A stretch of 64,000 nucleotides of DNA from Takashimella koratensis (taxonomy: Eukaryota; Basidiomycota; Tremellomycetes; Trichosporonales; Tetragoniomycetaceae), in NCBI GenBank assembly GCA_003116875.1, contig BCKT01000006.1:868001-932000 (forward strand), written 5' to 3'. How positions within the stretch are numbered: the first letter of the stretch is position 1; the number at the start of each line of letters is the position of its first letter. Below are positions 1 to 10,420 of this stretch, piece by piece. The notes beneath the pieces were generated by a model. It did not search any database and was not told the origin of the DNA. It saw only the letters and a list, made by a program, of their open reading frames with translations. The position numbers were made by a program, and so were the translations under genes.

Positions 1-661
1 ATGCCAACCACGTCACGATAATTGCCCCAAAGTTGAAAGTCACATTGTATAGCGATCCGACGATACCTCGCATTCGAGGGTGGGCGATCTCTTGGCATAG
101 GACTGGGGCGCAGGTGAGGGCCGCGGCGATACCGGCTCCAGCGAGGACACGGCCGCCTGCGAAGACGCCGACGGACATTGCGGCGGCTTGCATCACGCAG
201 CCGGTGAGCACTGGGGTGAGTGAGGGTTTAGGCAAGAGACGTACGGAGGATCATGCCGAACAGTAGGCCCATACGGCGGCCGAACCAGTCTTCAATGTAG
301 GAGGCAGGGACCGAGGCGATGAGACCGCCGAGAGGGACGGCGGCGTTGATGAGACCAAGTCCGCTCGAGGTGGGGTGGCCCATGGCTGAGGGTGTCAGAG
401 AAGTGTGTACGCCCGACTCACTGGCGAGGTAAGCTGGCATCGACTGGATCGAGCCAGTGAGCGACTTGTCGTACCCATCGGTCGCTTGCGTTATCTAGTA
501 CCATCAGCTCCGATGGGTTAGTGCAGAGCTTGACTCACGTAGATTGCGACGATCACCAAGATCGAGTGGAACAGGCCCTTGTCATTCCACCAGCTCGATG
601 CGGTGTTGTTGGCAAACTTGGACCAAGGTTGGTCTTTCGGCTGAGAGTAGAACCACATACG
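1..661 (-). CDS. MFS sugar transporter (hexose/lactose permease type), C-terminus beyond window edge
   Basis: Plasma-membrane sugar porter of the major facilitator superfamily, predicted to import a mono- or disaccharide by proton symport. Exons on the minus strand are 661..539, 494..245 and 210..<1; the introns have GTGAGT and GTACGT donors. Visible family signatures are the first loop after an N-terminal stretch rich in Trp, the GRRMG loop between TM2 and TM3, the GRVLAGAGIA segment and the PRMRG motif, all in sugar-porter order. Only about the first 190 residues lie in the window. A strong acceptor (CTAAC branch, TTGTCAG) lies just upstream of the first in-frame ATG at 658, so at least one short 5' exon probably lies further upstream; I could not place it with a matching phase. 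The family is clear; the substrate is not. Confidence 0.85.
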
Positions 662-2115
662 CTGACAAGGAGTTAGGTAACGAGGTAGACGACGAGATAA
701 AGTTGAACCCGATGGTCTGGTGGGATGAGTATGAGATCTGGTGGAGGAGGAACGCGGAAAATGACACCCCGCTCAACCTTTTAATCGCAGTCACCCTTGG
801 GCAGCAGCACCTCGCATAATCATAGTCTCTCTTCCGCTACGCTGTTCCATCCTCCGTCGTGCCTTCCATCTCTTGCCATGACCCTCGGCTCCTCACCTTA
901 CCAGCCGTTGCCTCGCCTCACACGTTTGCTCGCTTCTTGCTCGGATGGCGTAGATGACCCGTACTCACGCACGTTTACGCCGGCTTCAAGATGGTGGTGA
1001 GATGGAATAGAAGATAGTAATGAGCTTTTCCGCATTCTTGGCGTCCCCGCGATGGCCGATGGAAAAACAGCACCCTTGGGGTCCGTATCATCTTCCCGTG
1101 CCTGTATCCACTTCACACGTTCGAAAAAGGATTCGCGGCGAGGAGGGAGGCGAGAAGGGGTGCCGCGCCCAATAGCGTAGAGTGAGGGTTTGGTATTCTC
1201 AAAAAGCAGACGGGCAAGAGATGAGAGGTGGGCAAATGCCGGAGAGATTTTCCGGGAAGATTCGGAATTTTTCGCTGATAACCCAGAACAGATCCGAAGC
1301 GTGGTCGCAGCACACGTTGTTGACTTTCGCTTCGGCTGATTGGTCCCTGTCTCTTCTTGCTTGTCTGGCGGCGCCGCACCTCGTCTGCCTAAGGGGACCG
1401 ACCGAGGCAGATGTGGAACACGAGAAGCGTTACGCGTTCGGACCGAGAGATGGCGAGTCGCGGTGAGCAATTCCGACTAGACGAGAGGACGCAACGTAAC
1501 GCGTTCGTGCTCTGCACGTCACTGGCGGTGCTGCAGGGGNACCTCCTTTATCCTCCGTCGTCCGCCGAGAAAAGCCGATCTTGATCGAGCGCAGCCGGTT
1601 ATGTGGATACCATCTCCTTCTTTATTGCGTCACACGTGTGAGACAGTCCAAGCTGTCTGGCGCAGTCTGGAGAGTGGAAACGTGGGACGCTAGAACATGC
1701 CTGCAAGCTGCTCGGCGTGACAGAACCTTTCTGAATCAAGCAAGACCCCAGAGGTTCCAGCGCGTGGACGGAAAACTCGACCGAGATAGCTGATGTCGAC
1801 AGATAGCTGATGTCGACAGACCGCTTCCCTCTCTGAGACGAGTGGAGACGAACGTTTATCGCAGACGAGGGTAGTCGCGACGGACACCACTTCCGGTAGC
1901 CCTCTGCCTGAGTTGCGCCATGAGAGGGGACCTTGTTGATCCACGTGCGCTATCGTGAAGTCCAGATGTCTCCAACAATCCGAGTCGGAAGGGATCACTC
2001 CTGTTTGTCGGATGAAGGCAAGTCATGGGTACCATACATAACAAGAGAGGTGCATATATGGTACAGAAGCTGTCTTCCTCCACGCCCGGTTCCAGTGGGG
2101 ACTGTGCTATCTCTA
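662..2115. other. Intergenic region, no convincing gene
   Basis: Open frames here (for example 898..1470 on the minus strand) are Arg/Ser/Pro-rich, begin at non-ATG codons and show no family similarity or splice logic, so I treat them as chance. The stretch probably holds the promoter and undetected 5' exon(s) of the sugar transporter. It contains one unresolved base at 1541 and a short perfect tandem duplication at 1784..1817. Confidence 0.5.
1784..1817. repeat. Perfect tandem duplication of a 17-bp unit
   Basis: The unit AGATAGCTGATGTCGAC occurs twice back to back (1784..1800 and 1801..1817), followed by a further AGA. It sits in noncoding DNA; it may be a recent slippage duplication or a doubled regulatory site. 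Confidence 0.9.
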
Positions 2116-3027
2116 TCACGACGAGTGAAGCTTCTTCACTGCTAGATCGAGGAGGATTCGAGAGTACTCCTGATGAAACCATCCGAGAGCGCGTGCGGCG
2201 ACCCCCAAATTCCCGGCCTTGCTGGCCTGACTTGGTAGCCCCTCCCCTGCCGCCCCGTCGCTCTCCGCCTCGACTGCCTGGGCGCTCTTTCCGGCGTACG
2301 TCAAGAGGCTGGTGAACACGACCTTGACCGTCTCCGCAGCTCCACTCTGCCCAACCGAGTCGTTTTCGACAACAGCGAGGGAATGGTAGCCCCCCGCCAT
2401 CTCGAAAGTCCTTCCAAGCGGTCCTGTGGGGTTTTGGAGAGCGCCCCACTCGAATACCACGGGTCCAGAGAGTATGCGCATTTTACCCGTAGACGTCGCG
2501 CCGAGGTTAGGACGCGTGTGTTCCCGGACGAGAAACTGGGACAGTCAGCGATGTCTCTCAGCCTCACTGGTGAAGTGTCTCTCATCACTCACTCCATTGT
2601 TCATCAACAGTAGTCCTGGCTCAAATGCCGCTTCCGCTTTCCCCTTTCTCACCCTTGGGTCCTTGGCAAACCCAACCACATCTCTACCCTTTGACCAGCT
2701 ATTCACCATATCCAACATCTTCCCTTCAAGCCTGAGAGGCCATGTCGTCCAGAATGCCTGAGAGAAAACCGAGGCCTCGTCATCCAGCACTGGTGTGCCC
2801 GCGATCGAAGCGGCGGGTGAGATGGTCCGTGGACATAGGAATCGGCGGGGGATGGTGGCTTCCCACGAGTCGGCCACGTGGCATCGCTCCCATCCCTCGC
2901 CCCGGGGTAAGAGTTCGGGAGGAGCCGGGAGGGTAGGGTAGAGACGGGCAAGGCGGAGGTGTTCGTAGGTGATGAATGCGGCGCCCAGGGCGGGAACACT
3001 GATGAGGACGGTGCGTAGGAGGGGCAT
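2116..3027 (-). CDS. Uncharacterised protein with one N-terminal membrane segment
   Basis: Two exons, 3027..2593 and 2535..2116, joined in phase 0 across a 57-nt intron (GTGAGT donor, CTGAC branch, CCCAG acceptor), giving 284 residues. Residues 5-25 form a single hydrophobic segment (VLISVPALGAAFI), consistent with a signal anchor; the rest is soluble, with a Trp-rich stretch near residues 50-60 and an Ala-rich C-terminal half. The ATG is the first in the frame and follows a stop. I do not recognise the family. The next gene upstream on the same strand is the mitochondrial-type protein at 3596, about 570 bp away. Confidence 0.7.
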
Positions 3028-3595
3028 ATGGTTTGATTATGGTGAGTTATGTCTGTTGGCTAGTCCGAGCCGAGAGGTGAGTAATGGTCGCATTTTTATA
3101 GCCGGAAGATTGCGGGATTGGAAGCTGCGGCAGCTGCACTTGCCGTTTGAATTTTTGCCGTCCGCCATCCCGCCGGAGCGGACTCGGGACCACCGTCGCA
3201 ATGTCCGTCTGAGTCGGCACTCGTGTCCTGCACGGGCGCCTTGATTTGTCAGTGCCGCAAGGAGTTGTGGGGATCTCCGCCCCGTCGACACCAAGAGACA
3301 CCACGGCTCACCCCGTGGCTCTTCGACTAAGATTTCAGTAGACAACACACTCCACCTCATACAGTCAACATTGATAATGGCGACATGTGCAAGGACGATG
3401 CATGAAATGCGATGCAATGTCAAGTCTATTACGGCCCTCACCCCCTACATCTCGCTCTTGGTCCCTACGACACTAGAGATACGCGGTCGCAGACGACGCC
3501 CTCTGTGCGACACCTGCCCGCTCGGGAGTCGGCGTCGCTGAAGGCCTAGTCGGTGGTTGCTCCGCTTTCGACGCTTCGTTGACCACTGTCACCCG
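3028..3595. other. Intergenic spacer
   Basis: Between the start of the 2116-3027 gene and the stop of the next minus-strand gene. Overlapping open frames here are Arg-rich shadows of each other and lack splice-consistent structure. It probably contains the 3' UTR of the upstream gene and a promoter. Confidence 0.5.
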
Positions 3596-4207
3596 TCAGC
3601 ATCTTGCTTCCACACCCAATTGCTTGGCAGTTGCACACAACTTCCTGTGTTGCGGACAGTGCTCACCTTGTGCCCACTCTTTCATCGCGGCTTCCTCATC
3701 GTCCACCTTGGCCCCCTTGTCCTCTTTTCTTCTCCGACCTAGAATCACCTCTCTCCACCCTACATTCCTCATCTCACCCATCTCCTCCTCTACCGCTGTC
3801 CTCGTCACTTTTCTCTCTCTCAGCCCCACCATCTCTAAAGCCCTCTGTACCTCCTCCGCATCGACTCCCTCTCCGCCGCGCAGTCTCCCAATCAGGTCCT
3901 CAAGGACGGTGATCTGTGCCTGGTGTCTGTCGAGGTCTTCTTGTGCGCGGATCCGCTGCCGCAAGAGGTGGACTGCAAGGGAGGTGATGATGGACCACGC
4001 GATGAAGAAGGGGATCAGAGGACGCAGGCGCTGGTGGATCGGCGGAGGGCGGAAGGGCGGGAGCGAGCGGAACGGGTCGGAGGGGGTGGGAGTAAGGCGG
4101 GCGGTGTGGGCGAGGCGGCGAGGCGCGTTGACGCGAGATGGTGTGCGGGGGATGTAGTCAAGGGAGAGGCGCGAGGAGGACGCTCTGGGCAGTGCTGTTC
4201 TCCACAT
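3596..4207 (-). CDS. Putative mitochondrial membrane protein with coiled coil
   Basis: Single-exon frame of 203 residues from the ATG at 4207. The first 45 residues are Arg/Ser/Pro-rich without acids (start MWRTALPRASSSRLS), typical of a mitochondrial presequence. A hydrophobic segment, roughly residues 68-84 (LIPFFIAWSIITSLAVHLL), is followed by a charged, probably coiled-coil region rich in Arg, Glu and Gln. This matches small inner-membrane proteins with one TM and a coiled coil, but I cannot name the family. I chose this ATG because the longer open frame upstream has no presequence-like start. It is divergently paired with AHA1 across 189 bp. Confidence 0.65.
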   Translation of the reverse strand: MWRTALPRASSSRLSLDYIPRTPSRVNAPRRLAHTARLTPTPSDPFRSLPPFRPPPIHQRLRPLIPFFIAWSIITSLAVHLLRQRIRAQEDLDRHQAQITVLEDLIGRLRGGEGVDAEEVQRALEMVGLRERKVTRTAVEEEMGEMRNVGWREVILGRRRKEDKGAKVDDEEAAMKEWAQGEHCPQHRKLCATAKQLGVEARC

Positions 4208-4396
4208 GATGCTGGAGCGTCTGATTAACGGGACGATTGAGAAAAACGCAACTGTGTTTTGGGTGAAATGAACGTCACGTGACCCACCCATCGATGATGC
4301 TGTTTCTAGAGTTTTCCTCGAGCCCATGAGCAATCTCCTTCTGCCTTTGAATCATCGTCTCTATCTACTCCCAGTAACCTCACAACCTTCGTCAAC
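4208..4396. promoter_or_regulatory. Short bidirectional promoter with E-box palindrome and heat-shock-element-like site
   Basis: The 189 bp between two divergent start codons. Positions 4274..4283 read GTCACGTGAC, a perfect 10-bp palindrome around CACGTG (the bHLH/Cbf1-type core). Positions 4304..4316 read TTCTAGAGTTTTC, which fits the heat-shock element TTCnnGAAnnTTC with one mismatch. An HSE would make sense for AHA1, whose homologues are Hsf1 targets; this functional reading is inference. Confidence 0.5.
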
Positions 4397-5931
4397 ATGT
4401 CCGTGGTCGGCGACCCCAAGCCCCTCACCGCTTTCCAGCAGAGCTACCACTGGCGCGTGAGTCTCTTCTCCAGCTCGTCGCGTCGTCTGCCGGAGACGCT
4501 CCATTCACAGCCTATACCTCCTTTGCAATCAACTGACGCACCGCTTCTGACCATACCCCAAACAGAACAAGAACTGCGGGCCGTGGGCGCAGGAATGGGT
4601 CAAGAAGACGCTCCCGGGTACCAAAGTCGATGATGGCGCTCAGTCTGCATCGATCACCGAGGTCACGAGCGTCTCGGGCGACTGCGACTTGGGTCAGCGC
4701 AAGGGCAAGTGAGTGGAGTTTGGAAAGGCTTTGGGATGAGTATGATCAATGTTCTAGCTAACATCATCAGACTACTCACCATCTACGACCTCGAGGTGGA
4801 GATGAAGTGGGAGGGCAAGTCCAAGTCAGGCGAGGACGTCAAAGGGCACCTCAAGGTCCCCGAGTTCAGCCACGAGGCTATTGATGGGTTGTCCGACTAC
4901 GTCGTGAGTTCGGAAACATGCGTTGCTGACAAAAGTTCGACTTTTCGCTCACCTCTGCGTCCAACGCCGAGTCGAACGCGCTGCTCGCGTACGTCCGACA
5001 GGCTCTCCCTCCTGTGCTCAAGGAGACGTTCAACGGATTCCGTCAGCAGCTCCTCGAGGCGCACGGGATCTTCTCCGACGGTTTGGTCGCGGGTACCCCT
5101 TCTGGATCGGGTACCTCCACCCCTGGAGCTGGCGCATCTTCGTCCTACTCCCCTGCTCCTCCCGTCAAGTCCGCCGCCGAGGCTGCTCCGGCGCCCGTGG
5201 CCGCGCCCAAGCCGAAGATCGGGAACACCGTCGTCGTTGAGACCCAGGCGAACCTCCAGGCGAGCGCGGACGATATCTGGGGGCTTCTCACGGACCCGGC
5301 AAAGATCCCGATGTGGAGTCGTTCCGCGGCCAAGATGGTCTTGAAGAAGGACGAGCCGTTTGAGCTGTTTGGTGGGAATGTCGTCGGAAAGGTCGTCGAG
5401 TTTGAACAGCCGAAGAAGCTGGTGCAGACTTGGCAGACTCGGAGCCCAGTATGGCCAGCGGGTGAGTGTGGTGATGGAAGGGTGAGACTGGTGCTGACGA
5501 GAGCTCCTAGGTCACTTTGGGACTATGACCATCACGCTTGCCCAGGGATCGGACTCGACCTCGGGTGAGTAACGAGTGGGATCCTTGGCTGACCGTCAGT
5601 GACATTCTCCCTCGAGGGCGTTCCTTCCGGCAAGGAGTCTGAGCTCGAGCAGGCGCTCGACACGTTCTACATCCGAGGGTAAGTCGCACCGTCCGAGTCT
5701 TGGCTGACCAATCACAGTCTCAAGCAGATGGGGTTAGTGCAGTCTTCTTCTTCCCGCTCGTTCAAGCGGGCACCAGCGACCAAGGGCCGGCGGCATAGGA
5801 AGTCATCCAAGAAGTCTGGACCGTCTCTACTTCAACGATGCCTTCAGCCTGAAGTCCTTGGTCCTGCCGCGCTTGTCGTGCTCGTCGGGGTCTTTGCCAA
5901 GCTCGTCTCGTCCTCTTTCGCCTCGAGCTAG
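4397..5931 (+). CDS. AHA1: Activator of Hsp90 ATPase (Aha1 family)
   Basis: Cytosolic co-chaperone that stimulates Hsp90 ATP hydrolysis. Exons: 4397..4456, 4566..4708, 4771..4903, 4936..5461, 5511..5564, 5600..5678, 5718..5931; all phases agree, giving 402 residues. The N-terminal Aha1 domain starts with the YHWRNKNCGPWAQEW region and runs to about residue 150. A Pro/Ala/Ser linker follows, then the C-terminal AHSA1/Bet v1-like domain (WSRSAAKM, FELFGGNVVG, SPVWPAGHFGTMTITL). The usual FGFG-like ending after GLKQMG is absent; the frame continues through a basic linker to a hydrophobic stretch (AALVVLVGVFAKLV) before the stop. An optional 66-nt intron (5733..5798) would shorten the linker but keep the tail. 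Identity of the two domains is firm; the last exon is less certain. Confidence 0.93.
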
Positions 5932-6201
5932 CATCCTCGTTCAAATGTCAGTTTAGGGTACAGGTATGCTGACGTGTCCTTGTTGACTTGTTTCTAGTCT
6001 CGGATCGATCCTCTAAGCCTTGTCGAATTGAAGACGCACCCCCTATATTCACAAAAGCTCCATTGCATAGTACGGGGAGAGAGTACAAGAGTGTTCCGTT
6101 CCTTTGCGATCGGCTCCTAGTTCATATGCCACATTTTGTCCAGCCCAAATCGTTTCCACAGAACCGAGGTCAGTGCAAGTATCGCCTGATCAGTGATTGA
6201 A

Positions 6202-7009
6202 TCAGCGAGTGAGAAACTCCCCCAACGTTATTAGTACGATCTGCGCCTCGGGCTTGCTCATGAAGTACTATCTCGTGTCAGTATGGTTCCAACGCCCTAC
6301 TTACCGGAGGACCGGTCATCTGGCGCCAGTACAGGACAAACGTCTGAACCGCGGCTTTTTCGTGCACGTTCAGTGGCTGCCCAGCCATGAGCCGTCTCTG
6401 CAGGGCTCGGATGAACAGCTGCACTTCGATCAACCACGACCTCACACCCATCACGGGTCCCTGGGTCGTTGTGAGAGGCTCGATCAGCGCATTGAGGCAG
6501 TGCAAGTACGCTTGCACTTGGTTGTAGTGCGGGTTGAGGATCGGCGAGGCCTTGAGCTTGTTGAGCTCGCCTTGGATCGCAAGCATCGCCCCGCCCTGTG
6601 GGCCCATGAGGGCGTTGGGGGAGAAGACGTTGCGGATGGAGCTGAACAGCATGGCGTCGGTGTCGGCCACGTCGATAGGGGCGAGCTCTGTGGAGGGTCC
6701 GACGGGTGAGCGAGTGGCGTGGCTGAACAGCGCAGACAGCGGTGGGCTAGTGTGGATCACTGGGAGGGGCTGGGGGCGTTGGTGAGAACTCGTGGTGGCG
6801 ATTGGGGGCTCAGCTGGAAGGGTGGCGTCACTATATATATCTGCCCCAGTCCAGCGCTCGGGCAAGGCAAAACTAGCTGTGTTTGAAAACGGCCGAGTCG
6901 GGGCTTCGTCACGACCGTTGATAACGCAGGGGATCGAGTGCGGAGTCGGGACGGGGGCCGCGCGAGGCGGGGTTTTGGGAGGAATGATGGAGTGTGAGGC
7001 TTGTCGCAA
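6202..7009 (-). CDS. Uncharacterised helical-domain protein, C-terminal exons
   Basis: The last two exons are well supported: one ending at 6305, a 37-nt intron (GTAAGTAG donor, ACTGAC branch, GATAG acceptor), and a final exon 6267..6202. They encode a Pro/Thr-rich region followed by a predicted all-helical domain of about 120 residues (from MLFSSIRNVFSPNALMG to the Tyr-Phe-Met-Ser start of the last exon and the end LGEFLTR). The open frame starts near 7009 with a non-ATG codon just after an in-frame stop, so the 5' part must come from upstream exons, perhaps those at 7151-8232. I recognise no family. The end is confident, the beginning is not. Confidence 0.55.
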
Positions 7010-7150
7010 CTGCTCGGCGCCTCAACCCCGCTTGCTCAAGCCCGCGGCAGCGAGGGAGAGCGGGGGCTTTGGCGGAGACAATTGGGCGGTCGGGCAAGGG
7101 CAGACAGGAGTGAGTCGGCGGAGAGCGGAGATGTGGATTCTCGTGTGGGT

Positions 7151-7867
7151 TTATGAGGGAGTAAAAGTGAATGGGCTAGGTTGTAACGTTAGTGTGGATT
7201 GATGCTGAGGATAGGGGACGACTTTCGGGGCCGAGTGGTGGTTCAGTGGTGACATGACAACGTCAAGGGTGGAAGATCTGCCCGATTGGCTCAAGTAGGT
7301 CTGACTCTGGATATGCGACTTCGCGCCCAGCGGCGATCGGTGACCCCCAGGTAGACAGTCAGATCTCCCTATTCCCCGACACGTCTGCGGAGTGCGAAAC
7401 AACGGGTGAACGCGGAGGAGCTGCGCGGGTACTCGCGGGTCTGAGTAGGAAGAGTTGTGAGGATGGTGCTTATCGGCAGCTCGCGGTGAGTCGTTGTTCG
7501 GCCGAGCGGTGGGAGAGGAAGAAAGGAGGTCTAGTAGGGGTCGGAGTTGGAAAGGACGAGTGCAGGCGGAAATGGGGCTGGGCTGGGTTGGGTTGGCCGG
7601 TGAAGAGGTGGGAGTGGGGTTAGGAGTTAGCTTGCTCATTAGCGCCCAGGTCTGACCGCAATAGCTGGTGGTAGGGGTCTGGGGTGAATGGAGAAGTGAT
7701 AAGGTGTGTTGGGCAAGTCCTCGAAACTCAATTAGAAGGCTCGGCCGCCGCAATGAACTTGCCGAGACGGGCTGTAATGTCGGAGCCGAGGCTTGCTTGA
7801 ACGACCTAGCTCGGCGAGTACGGCGAGGGTCTCGACCAGCGAGCGGTAAACAACGGGCTAGGTGCAC
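7151..7867 (-). CDS. Low-complexity open frame, possible upstream exon or separate gene
   Basis: Long open frame on the minus strand (238 codons) rich in Pro, Ser, Thr and His. The first clear ATG lies near 7645, giving a disordered Pro/Thr-rich start (MSKLTPNPTPTSSPAN). The composition resembles disordered regions of fungal regulatory proteins, and it lies between two better exon-like frames on the same strand. I could not find phase-consistent splice sites to join it to the 6202-7009 exons, so its status is open. Confidence 0.3.
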   Translation of the reverse strand: MHLARCLPLAGRDPRRTRRARSFKQASAPTLQPVSASSLRRPSLLIEFRGLAQHTLSLLHSPQTPTTSYCGQTWALMSKLTPNPTPTSSPANPTQPSPISACTRPFQLRPLLDLLSSSPTARPNNDSPRAADKHHPHNSSYSDPRVPAQLLRVHPLFRTPQTCRGIGRSDCLPGGHRSPLGAKSHIQSQTYLSQSGRSSTLDVVMSPLNHHSAPKVVPYPQHQSTLTLQPSPFTFTPS

Positions 7868-8232
7868 TCCGCAGCGGGTAACCGCGGGTACAACGCCTCC
7901 ACCGTCATGGCCGCTAGCTGATCAGCAAGACGCCGTCTCCGCTCGACCGGCCAACGTTGAGTGGGGTCATTGACGAAACAAACTCCGATGATCCACAGTG
8001 CAGTGTCTACACTCAGTCCGGGGTCATGTATCAGATAGGGCGGTCCTTTCAGTGTCTGGTCAAGAGTAGGGAGACGGTAAGAGGTGGTAGAAGGCGAGGT
8101 CGTTGCCGTTGGAGAGTGAGGTGGAGTCGAAAGCGTGGGGTCAGTACGACGCTCACGCAGTGCGAGCCAGACCTCCTTCCGAAGGCTAGGTGGGTCATGG
8201 TCAACACCGATGGTCAACACCGAAATGGTCTA
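7858..8232 (-). CDS. Exon-like open frame of an uncharacterised protein
   Basis: The frame opens after an acceptor-like GTTAG at 8233 and runs to a stop at 7858. Its second half looks like folded protein: a segment with DTALWIIGVCFVNDP, then a charged helix ending ADQLAAMTVEALYPR. It has no credible ATG of its own, so it is either an internal exon of the gene ending at 6202 or a separate damaged gene. A Ser-rich open frame (8214..8498) precedes it but I found no donor in the right phase. Confidence 0.4.
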
Positions 8233-8603
8233 ACATATCTGACAGACCCTTCGTGTGCAGTCTGTACGTCCAATCTATGGGAAGCCGGGGCCAAAACACA
8301 CCCGACGACCCTCAAACTAGGACTGTCTCTCTCGCCAACTTGTAGGTCGGAAAGAGATCCGAACGACGACTGCGGTGCCCAAGCCGTGGAGGTGGGGGAT
8401 GAGCGGTGAGTGTCCAAGGTGGCTTGAGAGAAGAGAAGAGAAGAGGAGCGACGAAAATGAGAAAATTTCAAATCCAAGAGTTGTGTGACATTCAGCAATA
8501 TTGAGGCCGTCTCCTATCAAAACTACGTGCAAAGGCTTTGAGTCTCGAAGATGAATGACGCATTGTACCCTCCTACCCAAGTGCTTATGCTCTCCAGCTG
8601 TTT

Positions 8604-8948
8604 CTAGAACGAGTCGAGGCTCGGTCCCAGGACATCATCCTCCAATAGCATCTGGCTATATTTGGCCGCGGAACTCGCAGTCGCATGGACTCCAGCAGCG
8701 ACCTTCACTATGCCCAATGCCTCTGGGTTTGTAGGGTCGAGAGTTTGGACAAGGCTGTCCAAGTCGGTTAGAAAGCCATTCATCGAGTCTTCCCCTTTGC
8801 TGTCACCTTTCGGCACTTTGTCACCAGATAGAAATTCTCTCATGGTGCCGGCATTCGAGGAAGCAGCTTTAAACGCTTCAATTGCGGTTTGGATCTCCTG
8901 CACCAGCGTGACCCCCGTGTCGGGGTTGGTTAGTATGCAAGTGATCAT
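8604..8948 (-). CDS. Small-paralogue family, left array copy 1 (short, no second exon found)
   Basis: Open frame of 114 residues from an ATG at 8948. Its middle (GFLTDLDSLVQTLD, then an Ala-rich helix with ASSAAKYSQMLL) lines up with the AFLTNLEDFGASIDHAI and SYASAWEYELL segments of the intact copy at 9757-10338, so I place it in the same family. It lacks the N-terminal Trp motif and stops shortly after the core, with no sign of the second exon. It may be a truncated copy, or the true 5' exon may begin further upstream. Cellular role unknown. Confidence 0.45.
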   Translation of the reverse strand: MITCILTNPDTGVTLVQEIQTAIEAFKAASSNAGTMREFLSGDKVPKGDSKGEDSMNGFLTDLDSLVQTLDPTNPEALGIVKVAAGVHATASSAAKYSQMLLEDDVLGPSLDSF

Positions 8949-9051
8949 TGGTTTGCGATGAGTGGGGGACAGATCCAGTTCGAGCTGTAGCTATTCATAC
9001 GTTCGGGGATCACGCATACGTGCTCACAGGGAGTAATAAGGAGCGCGACAA

Positions 9052-9469
9052 TCAAGGGAGCGAGCTTGTTTCAGCAACTCGATCCTTTCCAGCTTTCTCC
9101 TTTCCACAGTGATATTGATTGCCGCTAATTGGTTGTAGATATCGAAAGGAGTCAGGGAGCTTACCCACATAACGTGTTGCCGCAAGTGGAAGGCCACATA
9201 AAACAAGAAGGCCTCGGTCCAAGGCCTTCAACAAGTGGACGGGCTGGAACGCAAAGTGACGGGTCAAGGTGATGGACGATCAGGCTACCAATCCTGGCAA
9301 ATAACCGAATTTCCCTCGCCCCCTGGTCTTGCGCAAGGTGGATGACACCGAGTACGGCAACAAAGTGTAAACGCCACCCATGTCCTTCAGTCTTGGACCG
9401 CATCTTCTCGAGCCCTACGAGCGTTGGTAGGAACCCACAACGTTGCACTCTTTTAGCATAATTCTCCAT
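9052..9469 (-). pseudogene. Small gene with a degenerate MYND-like end, possibly a remnant
   Basis: Exons 9469..9165 and 9124..9052, joined in phase 2 across a 40-nt intron (GTAAGC donor, TTAG acceptor), would encode 125 residues. The middle (GWRLHFVAVLGVIHLAQDQG) reads like an armadillo/leucine-rich helix. The end (CGNTLCG, then NQYHCGKE) resembles a MYND zinc finger that has lost several Cys/His positions. MYND-finger proteins with helical N-termini are common in basidiomycetes, so this may be a truncated and decayed member. It lies between copies of the small-paralogue family but looks unrelated to them. Confidence 0.35.
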
Positions 9470-9756
9470 ATCCTCCTTTTGAAGGGAGATCGAACGGAGG
9501 TGTTACGCAGGGTAGTCAGTGGACTGGTCCGCAGGCAGCAAGTGAACGCTGGGTCGTGTGAGTGTATGGGATTGAGCGTACAGCTCCGCTGTCACGGGTA
9601 ATAAAAGCCTCAGGCTATCCACTCTTGCTGTGATCTGCCACGAGGTTTGATAACCATGCATGACCTATAGCTTACGTAACTCCTCTACGCCCGACCCAGC
9701 AGCCCCACGAAACGAGCTTGATAAGTCCCACACCTCTGGCTTGAGCCCCTAGCAGA

Positions 9757-10338
9757 CTATTCTGTAGTCGCCGTGTCTCTGAGAAGTTTCTGGGCCTTGC
9801 TAACGAACTCTGTGTACTTTGACTCCTTGATGGCCTTGGACCAGTCATAGTCGCTGGCTAGTTTCTGAAACTTGGCTTTATCGTCTTCCAGGCCCTCAAC
9901 CTTTGTCTGCTCGCCAAGCTGGAGCAGTGAATTGCCAACAACCAAAGTGGCTCTGCACGCGTTATTAATATTGCCCGATCCGTTCACTCACGTTTGCCTC
10001 AACTCATCGTCCATTGCTTGTCTGACCATGTCCAATCCCCATATGAGGTTGGAGATCGAAGCGTGGTTGTCTCTGTCTGGCAGAAGTTCGTATTCCCAAG
10101 CGCTGGCGTATGACTCTAGAGAACACACTGCACCAGGGGTAAGCTCGCCATTATTCGCCGTGATAGCATGGTCGATGGAGGCTCCAAAATCCTCCAGATT
10201 GGTCAAGAAGGCCTTCTGTGCCGAGGACTGTGACTTGCTGGCGCTCTTGCCAACTGTCTTTGCAGTAGACGAGATCGTTCTCCACCAATCTTCCTCAGGC
10301 TTGATGTCGATCAAACAAAAGACTAGGAATGGGTCCAT
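9757..10338 (-). CDS. Small-paralogue family, left array copy 2 (intact)
   Basis: Exons 10338..9992 and 9952..9757 (phase-2 intron of 39 nt, GTGAGT donor, TGCAG acceptor) give 180 residues. Residues 14-20 hold the family's N-terminal motif (EEDWWRT); the helical core follows (AFLTNLEDFGASIDHAI, then a Leu/Ala helix around SYASAWEYELL). The second exon opens with ATLVVGNSLLQLGEQ, almost shared with the copies at 10877 and 12262, and ends in a charged helix (WSKAIKESKYTEFVSKAQKL). There is no signal peptide or membrane segment, so it is probably intracellular. Function unknown. Confidence 0.75.
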
Positions 10339-10420
10339 GTTCGTAGAGTAGCGTCGAGGTGGAAGAGGGGATGTAGGCAAGTCTGATGTCTTATAGTGTG
10401 CGCAAACCCTTTGCTTACCT

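Noticed and set aside
898..1470. Minus-strand open frame of 190 codons
   Set aside because: GTG start, Arg/Ser/Pro-rich composition, overlapping open frames in other registers, and no phase-consistent splice to the transporter exons.
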